From a bacterium (lineage in GTDB: Bacteria > Auribacterota > UBA3054 > B51-G9), in NCBI GenBank assembly GCA_029939815.1, contig JAOZSF010000149.1:1-5593 (forward strand): 5,593 nt of DNA, in the 5' to 3' direction. The notes beneath the pieces are model-generated. The model was given only the letters and a program-made list of their open reading frames with translations, was not told where the DNA came from and ran no database searches. A program made the position numbers and the translations under genes. Shown piece by piece: positions 1 to 5,518 of this stretch. Position 1 is the first letter of the stretch; each line of letters opens with the position of its first letter.

Positions 1-11
1 TTATGTTATAT

Positions 12-40
12 TTGACTTTCAGGCTCGTATTAAGTATCAT
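12..40 (+). promoter_or_regulatory. Predicted sigma70-type promoter for tatAC
   Basis: A TTGACT hexamer at 12-17 (five of six matches to TTGACA) is followed after exactly 17 bases by TATCAT at 35-40 (five of six matches to TATAAT). A start of transcription near 47 would leave a leader of about 38 bases before tatA. The placement directly upstream of the first gene of the pair supports it. It is a pattern match only. Short AT-rich hexamers occur by chance in this sequence, and the spacer has no extended -10 TG. Confidence 0.5.
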
Positions 41-73
41 ATTTAATGTATCAGGTGATTAACAATTGAAAAT

Positions 74-77
74 GGAG
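74..77 (+). promoter_or_regulatory. Shine-Dalgarno site of tatA
   Basis: GGAG lies seven bases before the ATG at 85, an ideal spacing. It fixes the tatA start. It also contrasts with the Gfo/Idh and ychF starts, which have no such site. Confidence 0.7.
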
Positions 78-84
78 CTTAAAA

Positions 85-321
85 ATGAGTGTTGGATGGA
101 CTGAGATAATTATTTTTGTCATTGTTGTTTTGATTATTTTCGGCGGATCAAAAAAATTGCCCGAACTCGCACGGTCAGTTGGTAAATCTCTCAGAGAATT
201 TAAAAAGGCTGTTAAAGATGTTAAAGAGGATGTTATTGTAGATGTTGATGACGAGATGAATGATATTGATAAGCCAACCGAAAAAGTTCCCGATAATGAT
301 AAGTCTGATGAGAATGTCTGA
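85..321 (+). CDS. tatA: Sec-independent (twin-arginine) translocase subunit TatA
   Basis: TatA forms the protein-conducting assembly of the Tat pathway, which exports folded, often cofactor-bearing proteins with twin-arginine signal peptides across the cytoplasmic membrane. The 78-residue product has the family layout. Residues about 5-20 form one short hydrophobic helix, followed by the hinge FGGSKKLPELARSVGK (19-34), which carries the family's FG and KLPEL motif, and an amphipathic basic helix to about residue 48. The C-terminal tail from about 48 to 78 is strongly acidic. Length is normal for TatA. The start is set by GGAG at 74-77. The stop lies inside the tatC start region, so the two genes overlap by 8 bases and are very likely co-transcribed and co-translated. 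No separate tatB is seen here. A Glu near the start of the membrane helix, as in TatA proteins of many TatAC-only systems, means this copy may do both jobs. That dual role is an inference. Confidence 0.93.
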   Translation: MSVGWTEIIIFVIVVLIIFGGSKKLPELARSVGKSLREFKKAVKDVKEDVIVDVDDEMNDIDKPTEKVPDNDKSDENV

Positions 322-1069
322 TAACTTATCCGAAAATAATTCTTTACATGATGAACCAAAATCCTTCTACGAACACCTCGCGGAGTTGAGGGGCTGTATC
401 GTTCATTGTGTGGCAGCTCTTTTAATCTGCACAATCGCCGCTTTCCCATTTCAGAAATTATGGCTGAAAATTTTGGTCTATCCGGGCAGCAGGTCTCTTA
501 AAACTCTTACATGGTTGAATCCACCTGACATTTTTGTTTTGAGAATAAAACTTTCAATTCTTTTCGGTTTGCTTATCGCGCTCCCTTATATTATTCGGCA
601 TATATGGCTTTTTGTTGCCCCCGCATTACATCAGCATGAAAGAAAATGGATCTCGCGCTTGTCAGGAATATCTTTTGTCTTATTTTGGACGGGAGTTATG
701 TTCGCTTATTGGATAATGGTTCCTTTGGCTATGAAATTTTTCATGAGCTTCGGCAGCGATTTTCTAGTTCCTAATATTACTATGCCGCATTATATCGGAT
801 TCACGACTTTTCTGCTCCTTGCTGCGGGATGTGCTTTTCAAATTCCTATTATTCTGGTTTTCCTAATGAGAATCGGAGCCGTTCCAAGAAAAAAATTAGA
901 AAAAAACAGGGGAATAGTTCTTATAATTATTTTGTTGGTCTCCGCTTTCTTTACTCCGCCGGATGCTTTTACAATGATCCTTATGGCCGCTCCGCTTTAT
1001 TCTCTTTTTGAAGTTAGTTTACTTATGGATAAAATATTGGATAAAACTAAAAAATCTAATAACAAATAA
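314..1069 (+). CDS. tatC: Twin-arginine translocase subunit TatC
   Basis: TatC is the integral membrane receptor that binds twin-arginine signal peptides and recruits TatA. From the ATG at 314 the product is 251 residues, a normal length, with about six hydrophobic segments (near 28-46, 76-96, 117-138, 161-184, 200-213 and 219-236). The family signature FYEHLAELR is at 18-26. The cytoplasmic-loop glutamate in HQHER (E109) corresponds to E. coli E103. TPPD at 214-217 and the following LYSLFEVSLL match the family's last loop and helix. I prefer 314 because the extra 18 residues from an ATG at 260 would lie inside tatA and do not resemble TatC. An ATG at 308 is also possible. There is no strong Shine-Dalgarno, so translation is probably coupled to tatA through the 8-base overlap. 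The last three codons (Asn-Asn-Lys) and the stop are made of the heptad repeat that follows. Confidence 0.94.
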   Translation: MSDNLSENNSLHDEPKSFYEHLAELRGCIVHCVAALLICTIAAFPFQKLWLKILVYPGSRSLKTLTWLNPPDIFVLRIKLSILFGLLIALPYIIRHIWLFVAPALHQHERKWISRLSGISFVLFWTGVMFAYWIMVPLAMKFFMSFGSDFLVPNITMPHYIGFTTFLLLAAGCAFQIPIILVFLMRIGAVPRKKLEKNRGIVLIIILLVSAFFTPPDAFTMILMAAPLYSLFEVSLLMDKILDKTKKSNNK

Positions 1070-1095
1070 CGAATAACGAATAACGAATAACGAAT
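1058..1095 (+). repeat. Heptanucleotide tandem repeat (AATAACG) joining tatC end to the next start codon
   Basis: Five consecutive 7-base units run from 1058 to 1092: AATAACA once, then AATAACG four times. A partial sixth unit (AAT, 1093-1095) ends exactly at the ATG at 1096. The first two units supply the final tatC codons and its TAA. The array fills the whole 26-base gap between the genes and leaves no room for a Shine-Dalgarno site. Heptad repeats of this sort are known between genes in several bacterial groups; their function is not settled. Confidence 0.9.
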
Positions 1096-2139
1096 ATGAT
1101 AAAACTTGGCATTATAGGAACCGGTGGAATGGCAAATTCTCACGCGCAGAATTTCGCTTCCAACCCGAACGTGAAAATCATTTCCGCTTGTGATGTTATT
1201 GATAAAAAGGTAAAGGAATTCGCAAAAGAATATAATATCCCAAAAACTTTTACCGATATCGATGATATGCTCGCGGACAGCGAACTTGATGCTGTCAGTA
1301 ATGTGACACCGGACGCGCTTCATTCGCAAGTTTCATTAAAAGTTATTGAAAGCGGTAAACATATTCTTTGTGAAAAACCTCTTGCAACAAATTATCCGGA
1401 CGCAAAAAAGATGGCGGATGCCGCTAACGCGAAGGGCATAATTAATATGGTAAACTTTTCATACAGAAATTCTTCCGCGATTCAAAAAGCTCATGAAATA
1501 TTAAATGCCGGAAAAATCGGCAGAATTATGCATGTTGAGGCAAGTTATCTGCAAAGTTGGCTCTCATCAAAAAGCTGGGGCGATTGGAAGACAGAAACGG
1601 CATGGCTGTGGCGACTGTCTAAAAAGCACGGAAGTCTTGGCGTACTTGGCGATGTTGGGGTTCATATTCTTGATTTCACAAGTTTTCCGGCGGGAAAAAT
1701 TAAATCTGTTAATTGCAAATTAAAAACATTCCATAAAGCAAAGAACGACAAAATAGGTGAATATGAATTGGATGCAAATGATTCCGCGGTTATTTTCGTG
1801 GAATTCCAAAACGGCGCTATCGGTACAATCCACACTACAAGATGGGCAACCGGTTATCCTAATTCTCTCGCTTTGAGAATTTTCGGCGATAAAGGAGCTA
1901 TAAGAATAGACCTCGATAAAGCAACAGATAAACTCGAAATGTGCCGGGGAAAGAATATTGATAAATTTCAATGGGAAACTGTAGAATGCGGTAAAACACC
2001 AAATATATATGAACGATTTATAAATAGCATTCTGACAGGAAAAAATGACCAGCCGGATTTTAACAGAGGAGCGGAAATACAAAAAATTCTCGATGCCTGC
2101 ATTGAATCAGATGAAACAACTTCTACAGTCGAAGTATAA
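1096..2139 (+). CDS. Gfo/Idh/MocA family NAD(P)-dependent oxidoreductase, substrate unknown
   Basis: This is a cytoplasmic dehydrogenase of the family that oxidises or reduces sugars, inositols and related polyols. The 347-residue length is typical. The N-terminal Rossmann domain (about 1-122) has the dinucleotide motif GTGGMA within GIIGTGGMA (5-13). An Asp at 33, at the end of the second strand, usually favours NAD over NADP. The family EKP motif is at 93-95, with the likely catalytic Lys94. The C-terminal alpha/beta domain (about 123-347) carries GDVGVHILD (185-193), whose Asp186 and His190 match the usual catalytic pair. The family covers many substrates and nothing nearby names a pathway, so I give no gene symbol. 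The ATG at 1096 is the first Met in frame and starts the fold directly, although it follows the heptad array with no Shine-Dalgarno. The gene lies 26 bases after tatC and may be transcribed with it, but no functional link is evident. Confidence 0.9.
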   Translation: MIKLGIIGTGGMANSHAQNFASNPNVKIISACDVIDKKVKEFAKEYNIPKTFTDIDDMLADSELDAVSNVTPDALHSQVSLKVIESGKHILCEKPLATNYPDAKKMADAANAKGIINMVNFSYRNSSAIQKAHEILNAGKIGRIMHVEASYLQSWLSSKSWGDWKTETAWLWRLSKKHGSLGVLGDVGVHILDFTSFPAGKIKSVNCKLKTFHKAKNDKIGEYELDANDSAVIFVEFQNGAIGTIHTTRWATGYPNSLALRIFGDKGAIRIDLDKATDKLEMCRGKNIDKFQWETVECGKTPNIYERFINSILTGKNDQPDFNRGAEIQKILDACIESDETTSTVEV

Positions 2140-2146
2140 AAAATGA

Positions 2147-2188
2147 TGTAACGATTGACGAATAACAATTAACGAATAACAAATAATT
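2147..2188 (+). repeat. Degenerate heptanucleotide repeat array between the Gfo/Idh gene and ychF
   Basis: Six diverged 7-base units can be laid out in register: TGTAACG, ATTGACG, AATAACA, ATTAACG, AATAACA and AATAATT. They belong to the same family as the array at 1058-1095. Five bases separate the last unit from the ychF ATG at 2194. The gap between the genes is 54 bases, almost all repeat, with no Shine-Dalgarno site for ychF. The unit boundaries are my reading; the first and last units are the weakest. Confidence 0.75.
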
Positions 2189-2193
2189 AAATA

Positions 2194-3309
2194 ATGAAAA
2201 TTGGAATTGTAGGATTGCCTAACGTAGGTAAAACAACTTTTTTTAACGCCTTGTCCGGTGCTACCGCTCCGGCGGAAAATTATCCCTTCTGTACTATCGA
2301 CCAGAATATCGGATCGGTTATCGTTCCCGATAAACACATTGATAAACTTGCCGAAATGGAGAATCCGAAAAAAATTACTTTTGCAACCGTTGATTTTGTC
2401 GATATTGCAGGACTTGTAAAGGGAGCTCATAAAGGTGAAGGTCTCGGGAATAAATTTCTCTCGCATATCCGTGAAGTTGACGCGATTGCTCATGTTGTCA
2501 GATGTTTTAAAACAGCTGACATCACACATGTTCACGGAGCGCCAAATCCTATTGATGATGTTCAGATAATTGACATGGAACTCGCGCTTGCTGATTTACA
2601 GACAGTAGAAAAAAGACTTCAAAAAGTTTCGCGGATTGCAAAAGGCGGAGACAAAGAAGCCAAGCAGTGGGAAACTTTTTTAATGAAAATTAAACCTACA
2701 CTTGAAGAGGGAATTCCTCTCCGTAAATTTTTCAAAAATAACCCTCCGGCAAAAGAAGATTTACCGCTCCTTAAAGAAGCAAGTTTTATTACTTCAAAAC
2801 CGGTTATGTTTATCGCAAACGTAGGCGAAAATATCGATGATGATATAAAAAATGATATCGCCGCTCTAAAAGAATACGCGGAAACAGATAACTGCGAAAT
2901 TATTACCGTTTCGGCAGCCGTTGAAGCCGAACTTGCAGCTCTTGAACCGGATGAACGTGAATTGTTTATTGAAGAACTCGGTTGGGAAATCCACGGTCTT
3001 GATGTGATGATAAAATCGGCTTACAGACTGCTTAATTATATATCTTTTTACACTACCGGACCTGATGAAGTTAGAGCCTGGACTATTGTGAAAGGATCTA
3101 CCGCACCTCAAGCGGCAGGAAAAATACATTCTGATATTGAGCAGGGGTTTATCCGCGCGGATATTGTTTCTTTTGACGACCTTGTTGAAACAGGTTCCTT
3201 TCCGGCCGCGAGGGATAAAGGCGTTCTTCGCTCCGAGGGAAAAAGCTACATTATGCAGGAAGGTGATGTTGTGTTTTTCCATTTTGTTGCCCCGAAATCC
3301 GGGAAATAA
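2194..3309 (+). CDS. ychF: Ribosome-binding P-loop ATPase/GTPase YchF (OLA1 family)
   Basis: YchF is a nearly universal cytoplasmic TRAFAC-class nucleotide hydrolase of the Obg-related group. It binds ribosomes and affects stress and translation control; its exact task is unsettled. The 371 residues are close to the usual length of about 363. The Walker A/G1 motif GLPNVGKT is at 7-14. The switch region ENYPFCTID (28-36) and the G3 motif DIAG (70-73), with the following GLVKGAHKGEGLGNKFL, are highly characteristic. The G4 position reads NVGE (209-212) instead of NKxD, the family's known change linked to ATP preference. SAA (240-242) serves as G5. A coiled-coil insertion lies around 130-190, and the C-terminal TGS domain spans about 282-365 (FYTTGPDEVRAWTI to EGDVVFFHF). 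The last few residues (APKSGK) go slightly past the usual end. The ATG at 2194 starts the G domain directly. No Shine-Dalgarno is visible. Confidence 0.97.
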   Translation: MKIGIVGLPNVGKTTFFNALSGATAPAENYPFCTIDQNIGSVIVPDKHIDKLAEMENPKKITFATVDFVDIAGLVKGAHKGEGLGNKFLSHIREVDAIAHVVRCFKTADITHVHGAPNPIDDVQIIDMELALADLQTVEKRLQKVSRIAKGGDKEAKQWETFLMKIKPTLEEGIPLRKFFKNNPPAKEDLPLLKEASFITSKPVMFIANVGENIDDDIKNDIAALKEYAETDNCEIITVSAAVEAELAALEPDERELFIEELGWEIHGLDVMIKSAYRLLNYISFYTTGPDEVRAWTIVKGSTAPQAAGKIHSDIEQGFIRADIVSFDDLVETGSFPAARDKGVLRSEGKSYIMQEGDVVFFHFVAPKSGK

Positions 3310-3651
3310 TATGTTTGAATTATGACTGACAAAATAAAAATCTGGCAAAATAATGCTTCCGGCGATGACGGAGCAGTGCATTCTATCGGCAATGGTGAAA
3401 TGCTTATTTACAGTGTCGGACCGAACATAATAAATTTCTACGGTCCGCCGTACAGTTCGGCTTCCTTTCTTAAAATGAACGTTCAAGATGAACTGCATGT
3501 AAAATCTGAGAGCACGCGAGTTTTTGGAACGGCTGTTTGGAAACACGAGATTTTTCGCGAAGACTTTGGAATTACTTGACTCAACAGGGGCCTGGGTTGA
3601 ATATTACGATAATGATGTCCCGTTCAATTGCCGGTGCAGAACGTGGGAAAG

Positions 3652-3680
3652 TTCGATTAATATTGAAGGAATTGTAGAAT
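3652..3680 (+). promoter_or_regulatory. Weak candidate promoter for the cysteine-rich gene
   Basis: TTCGAT at 3652-3657 (only three of six matches to TTGACA) is followed after 17 bases by TAGAAT at 3675-3680 (five of six matches to TATAAT). It lies inside the gene remnant and would begin transcription near 3687, about 20 bases before the likely start at 3708. The poor -35 makes this a guess. Read-through from ychF is the alternative. Confidence 0.22.
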
Positions 3681-3697
3681 ATATTCGTTTGTTAAAT

Positions 3698-3701
3698 GGA
3701 G
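3698..3701 (+). promoter_or_regulatory. Shine-Dalgarno site deciding the start of the cysteine-rich gene
   Basis: GGAG with a six-base spacer precedes the ATG at 3708. The other in-frame ATG at 3696 overlaps this site and has no ribosome binding site of its own, so 3708 is the better start. Confidence 0.65.
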
Positions 3702-3707
3702 ATAAAA

Positions 3708-4085
3708 ATGTGTGAAATAATAAAAGAAAAAAACTTTTGTACCTGCTCTAATTGTGGTTATGTATGGAAAACAAGAGATGATTTCCTGAATGACGAAGAA
3801 ATTGAAATCATCGGATATCAGGTTTTCTTTGAAGCGTTGCGTGCGGGCGTTTTTCTGTTCAATCATTCTTGTAAAGGAACCTTCGGCCTTGAGGTGGAAA
3901 AATTTGAAGATTTGTATGATGGACCAATATTCGTGGAAAGAACTACCGGATTAGAAGAATGTCCCGAATTGTGTTTGCATGAAGATAATCTGGAACCATG
4001 CCCGGCCAAATGTGAATGTACTTTTGTTCGTGAGATTATCCAGGTGATAAAAAACAGGAAGTTGAATGCTAACGCGAAAGGTTAA
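3708..4085 (+). CDS. Small cysteine-rich, probably metal-binding protein of unknown function
   Basis: I do not recognise a named family. The product is 125 residues, has no signal peptide or membrane helix, and should be cytoplasmic. It contains ten cysteines. Near the N-terminus CTCSNCGYVW (11-20) resembles a zinc-ribbon knuckle. His54 and Cys55 follow in FNHSC, and a C-terminal group has Cys85, Cys89, Cys98, Cys102 and Cys104 (patterns CPELC and CPAKCEC). Such spacing fits zinc or iron-sulfur binding, which is an inference. The middle, IIGYQVFFEALRAG (34-47), and FEDLYDGPIF (66-75) look like a compact conserved core; I have an impression of similar proteins in other environmental bacteria but cannot verify it. 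The start at 3708 is chosen by the GGAG at 3698-3701; starting at 3696 would add four residues. The gene overlaps the end of the preceding remnant by 8 bases and shares its stop region with the convergent gene that follows. Confidence 0.75.
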   Translation: MCEIIKEKNFCTCSNCGYVWKTRDDFLNDEEIEIIGYQVFFEALRAGVFLFNHSCKGTFGLEVEKFEDLYDGPIFVERTTGLEECPELCLHEDNLEPCPAKCECTFVREIIQVIKNRKLNANAKG

Positions 4086-4477
4086 GAAATATTCTTTTTG
4101 GCAGAAAGTGTCTTTTCAATATTCTTGATTTTTTTAGATAAATCATTTAGTCTGAATTCTATTGACTGCAAAATCCAGAATTGAAAATGTTCAACTTTGG
4201 TTTGTCGATGAATCATCCAGATAATCTTTATTGAAACAAGAAGAACTCCAAGTTCAAGAGAGAAAATTGTTGGAAAAGGAATGTGAATTGCAAAGAAATG
4301 CCGCAAAATATCCGCCATGAAAAGTAATGCGATTATGGCTGCAAATGATATGTTTATAATCCTGTCCTGCAAATCTGATTTCTGGCCGCCGATTTGCCCA
4401 ACCAGTTTCCTGATTTTTTCCTTTTCTGCCTTGAATTGTTCAAGTTCTTCTTTTAAAATTTCATCGTTAGCATTCAT
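4082..4477 (-). CDS. Small two-helix membrane protein with coiled-coil-like ends, function unknown
   Basis: I cannot name this 131-residue protein. Residues 5-25 are highly charged (Glu/Lys) and look like a coiled coil. They are followed by a VGQIGG motif (26-31). Two hydrophobic segments lie at about 39-60 and 70-90, joined by a short loop HIPFP (65-69). A second charged helical stretch covers about 104-126. The two-helix hairpin with both tails on one side suggests an inner-membrane protein that oligomerises or contacts a cytoplasmic partner; that is an inference. Stretches such as SLELGVLLVSIKIIWMIH (73-90) and VEHFQFWILQSIEFRLND (95-112) look conserved rather than random, with many aromatic residues. 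The ATG at 4477 is the only reasonable start; no clear Shine-Dalgarno is seen. It is transcribed in the same direction as rsmA, 92 bases downstream of it, but a heptad array and a possible -10 lie between. Confidence 0.75.
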   Translation of the reverse strand: MNANDEILKEELEQFKAEKEKIRKLVGQIGGQKSDLQDRIINISFAAIIALLFMADILRHFFAIHIPFPTIFSLELGVLLVSIKIIWMIHRQTKVEHFQFWILQSIEFRLNDLSKKIKNIEKTLSAKKNIS

Positions 4478-4487
4478 GATGTGTTCT

Positions 4488-4509
4488 GAAAGTTAAGCTT
4501 TAAACTTTC
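4488..4509. repeat. Short inverted repeat upstream of the membrane-protein gene
   Basis: GAAAGTT (4488-4494) and AACTTTC (4503-4509) are perfect complements around an eight-base loop. It sits 11 bases before the - strand start codon at 4477. The stem is AT-rich and weak. It could be an operator-like site, a leader hairpin or chance. Confidence 0.3.
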
Positions 4510-4512
4510 CTG

Positions 4513-4540
4513 ATTGAATATTGAGCATTGAATATTATAT
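4513..4540. repeat. Third heptanucleotide repeat array (ATTGAAT type)
   Basis: Four 7-base units read ATTGAAT, ATTGAGC, ATTGAAT and ATTATAT, so a 10-base ATTGAATATT recurs at a 14-base period (4513-4522 and 4527-4536). It lies in the 92-base gap between rsmA and the membrane-protein gene. The unit differs from AATAACG of the other arrays but keeps the seven-base period and the AT-rich purine/thymine pattern. Confidence 0.6.
4534..4539 (-). promoter_or_regulatory. Possible -10 element for the membrane-protein gene
   Basis: Read on the - strand this is a perfect TATAAT, about 57 bases before the ATG at 4477. At a 17-base distance the would-be -35 is poor. The motif is part of the AT-rich heptad array, so a chance match is likely. 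Confidence 0.22.
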
Positions 4541-4569
4541 ATTTAGCCGGCCGTTAAAGGGCTGACCGT

Positions 4570-5460
4570 TTACTTTCCGGTTTCCTCAATTATTGCATCG
4601 GTTAACCTTGCAAAATCATTAAGGGAAAGACTTTCAGCCCTCCTCGTTTCATCAATATTTGCGGCTGCCAACGCCTCTTTAACGGCGTAACCGTCATTCT
4701 TTATTAATTCAAGAGAATTCCTCAGCATTTTTCTTCGTTTACTGAATGCAGCACGAACAATCCTGTAAAATAATTTTTCGTTCGCAATACCAACAGGCGG
4801 CGTTTTATGCATCGCAATATTCAAAATTGATGATTCCACTTTCGGCATCGGAAAAAAACAGCGTGCGGGAAGCATCGAACAAAGTTTGGGCTTTCCCCAG
4901 TAATTTATCACAACCGAAATCGAACCGTAAGCTTTGCTGCCGGGGTTAGCAATATATCTGTGAGCAACCTCCTGCTGCATTGTAAATGTAGCTGAATCAA
5001 AAGAAAGACCAGATTGAACGAGAGTTGTCAATATTGGTGTTGTTATATAATAGGGGACATTGGCAACAATTTTATTAGGATAAAAACCCAGCTCATCAAA
5101 TCTCTTCTTAAGATCAACTTTTAAAATGTCAGCATGAACAAGTGTCAAATTATCAAATCCGCCAAATAATCCTTTCAGAACCGGCATAAATCTGTCATCA
5201 ATTTCAACTGAAATTACCTGTTTGGCTTTTTGTAAAAGCTGATAAGTTAGATTGCCGATCCCGGGACCTACTTCAAGTACAATATCTTCCGAAGAAATAT
5301 CCGCGGCTTTTATAATCTTATCAACACCATGCCGGTCAATCATAAAATTCTGACCAAGATTCTTCTTCAAACGGATGTCGTGAAAAAGAAGTAAATCCCG
5401 AACGTAGCCGGGACTGTAAAGTTTGTCAGGATTATAAAGTGTTTCGGATGTATTTGACAT
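4570..5460 (-). CDS. rsmA: 16S rRNA (adenine(1518)-N6/adenine(1519)-N6)-dimethyltransferase RsmA (KsgA)
   Basis: RsmA uses S-adenosylmethionine to dimethylate two adjacent adenines in the 3'-end hairpin of 16S rRNA, a late checkpoint in small-subunit assembly; its loss gives kasugamycin resistance. The product of 296 residues is within the family range (E. coli 273). KKNLGQNF (32-39) is the N-terminal family motif. EVGPGIGNLT (63-72) is the SAM-binding loop, with the acidic VEID (85-88) at the ribose contact and AD (110-111) near the adenine. NVPYYIT (134-140) is the catalytic NxPY motif. FFPMPKVESS (202-211) and AFSKRRKMLRNSL (238-250) are typical of the C-terminal part, followed by the helical rRNA-binding domain. 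I choose the ATG at 5460: an upstream in-frame ATG at 5493 would add 11 residues made from GC-rich repeat DNA. Neither start has a strong Shine-Dalgarno. The first 20 or so residues are not conserved in the family as far as I recall. Confidence 0.95.
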   Translation of the reverse strand: MSNTSETLYNPDKLYSPGYVRDLLLFHDIRLKKNLGQNFMIDRHGVDKIIKAADISSEDIVLEVGPGIGNLTYQLLQKAKQVISVEIDDRFMPVLKGLFGGFDNLTLVHADILKVDLKKRFDELGFYPNKIVANVPYYITTPILTTLVQSGLSFDSATFTMQQEVAHRYIANPGSKAYGSISVVINYWGKPKLCSMLPARCFFPMPKVESSILNIAMHKTPPVGIANEKLFYRIVRAAFSKRRKMLRNSLELIKNDGYAVKEALAAANIDETRRAESLSLNDFARLTDAIIEETGK

Positions 5461-5481
5461 ACTTTCAGGTTTGGCGAAGCA

Positions 5482-5518
5482 CCCGGCGCACATGTCCCGC
5501 GTATGCCGGGATGCCGGG
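5482..5518. repeat. GC-rich short direct and inverted repeats upstream of rsmA
   Basis: ATGCCGGG occurs twice in tandem (5503-5510 and 5511-5518). CCCGGC at 5482-5487 is the complement of the GCCGGG in either copy, so two alternative hairpins can form. The potential hairpin covers the upstream ATG at 5493 on the - strand and lies in the rsmA leader if transcription starts further right. Confidence 0.5.

Larger units (their letters stand above)
3322..3715 (+). pseudogene. Frameshifted, truncated remnant of an unrecognised gene
   Basis: The first part, from the ATG at 3322, encodes 85 residues. It includes SGDDGAVHSIGNGEMLIY (13-30) and FYGPPYSSASFL (39-50), then ends at a TGA at 3577-3579. 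Protein-like sequence continues in the next frame as LLDSTGAWVEYYDNDVP and stops at 3715. Going from the first frame to the second needs a one-base gain or two-base loss between about 3550 and 3577. The joined product would be only about 130 residues. It reads like the N-terminal part of a much larger protein, as I vaguely recall such N-termini from environmental bacteria, but I cannot name the family. It starts 12 bases after ychF without a Shine-Dalgarno. Its tail overlaps the next gene by 8 bases. A sequencing error could cause the frameshift but would not restore a long product. Alternatively the first part alone is a real 85-residue gene, which I think is less likely. Confidence 0.55.

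Noticed and set aside
260..313. Longer N-terminus for TatC from the ATG at 260
   Set aside because: The added residues are read out of frame from tatA and do not resemble TatC; starts at 314 or 308 give a normal length.
1720..2082. A 120-codon open frame on the - strand
   Set aside because: It is opposite the Gfo/Idh gene, whose motifs are intact, and shows no protein-like features.
2866..3546. A 226-codon open frame on the - strand
   Set aside because: It lies opposite the well-supported ychF and the remnant, has no recognisable motif and a low-complexity shadow-like composition.
3560..3590. Programmed +1 frameshift like that of prfB in the broken gene
   Set aside because: The stop context is ACT TGA C, where a slip from ACT to CTT would break pairing, and no internal Shine-Dalgarno precedes it; plain decay or a sequence error is simpler.
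4544..4565. Rho-independent terminator after rsmA
   Set aside because: Only a four- to five-base stem with an 11-base loop can be drawn and the following tract is mixed A/T, not a run of T on the rsmA strand.
5461..5493. RsmA starting at 5493 with 11 extra residues
   Set aside because: The extension is encoded by GC-rich repeat-associated DNA, is cysteine-rich and unlike the family, and has no ribosome binding site.
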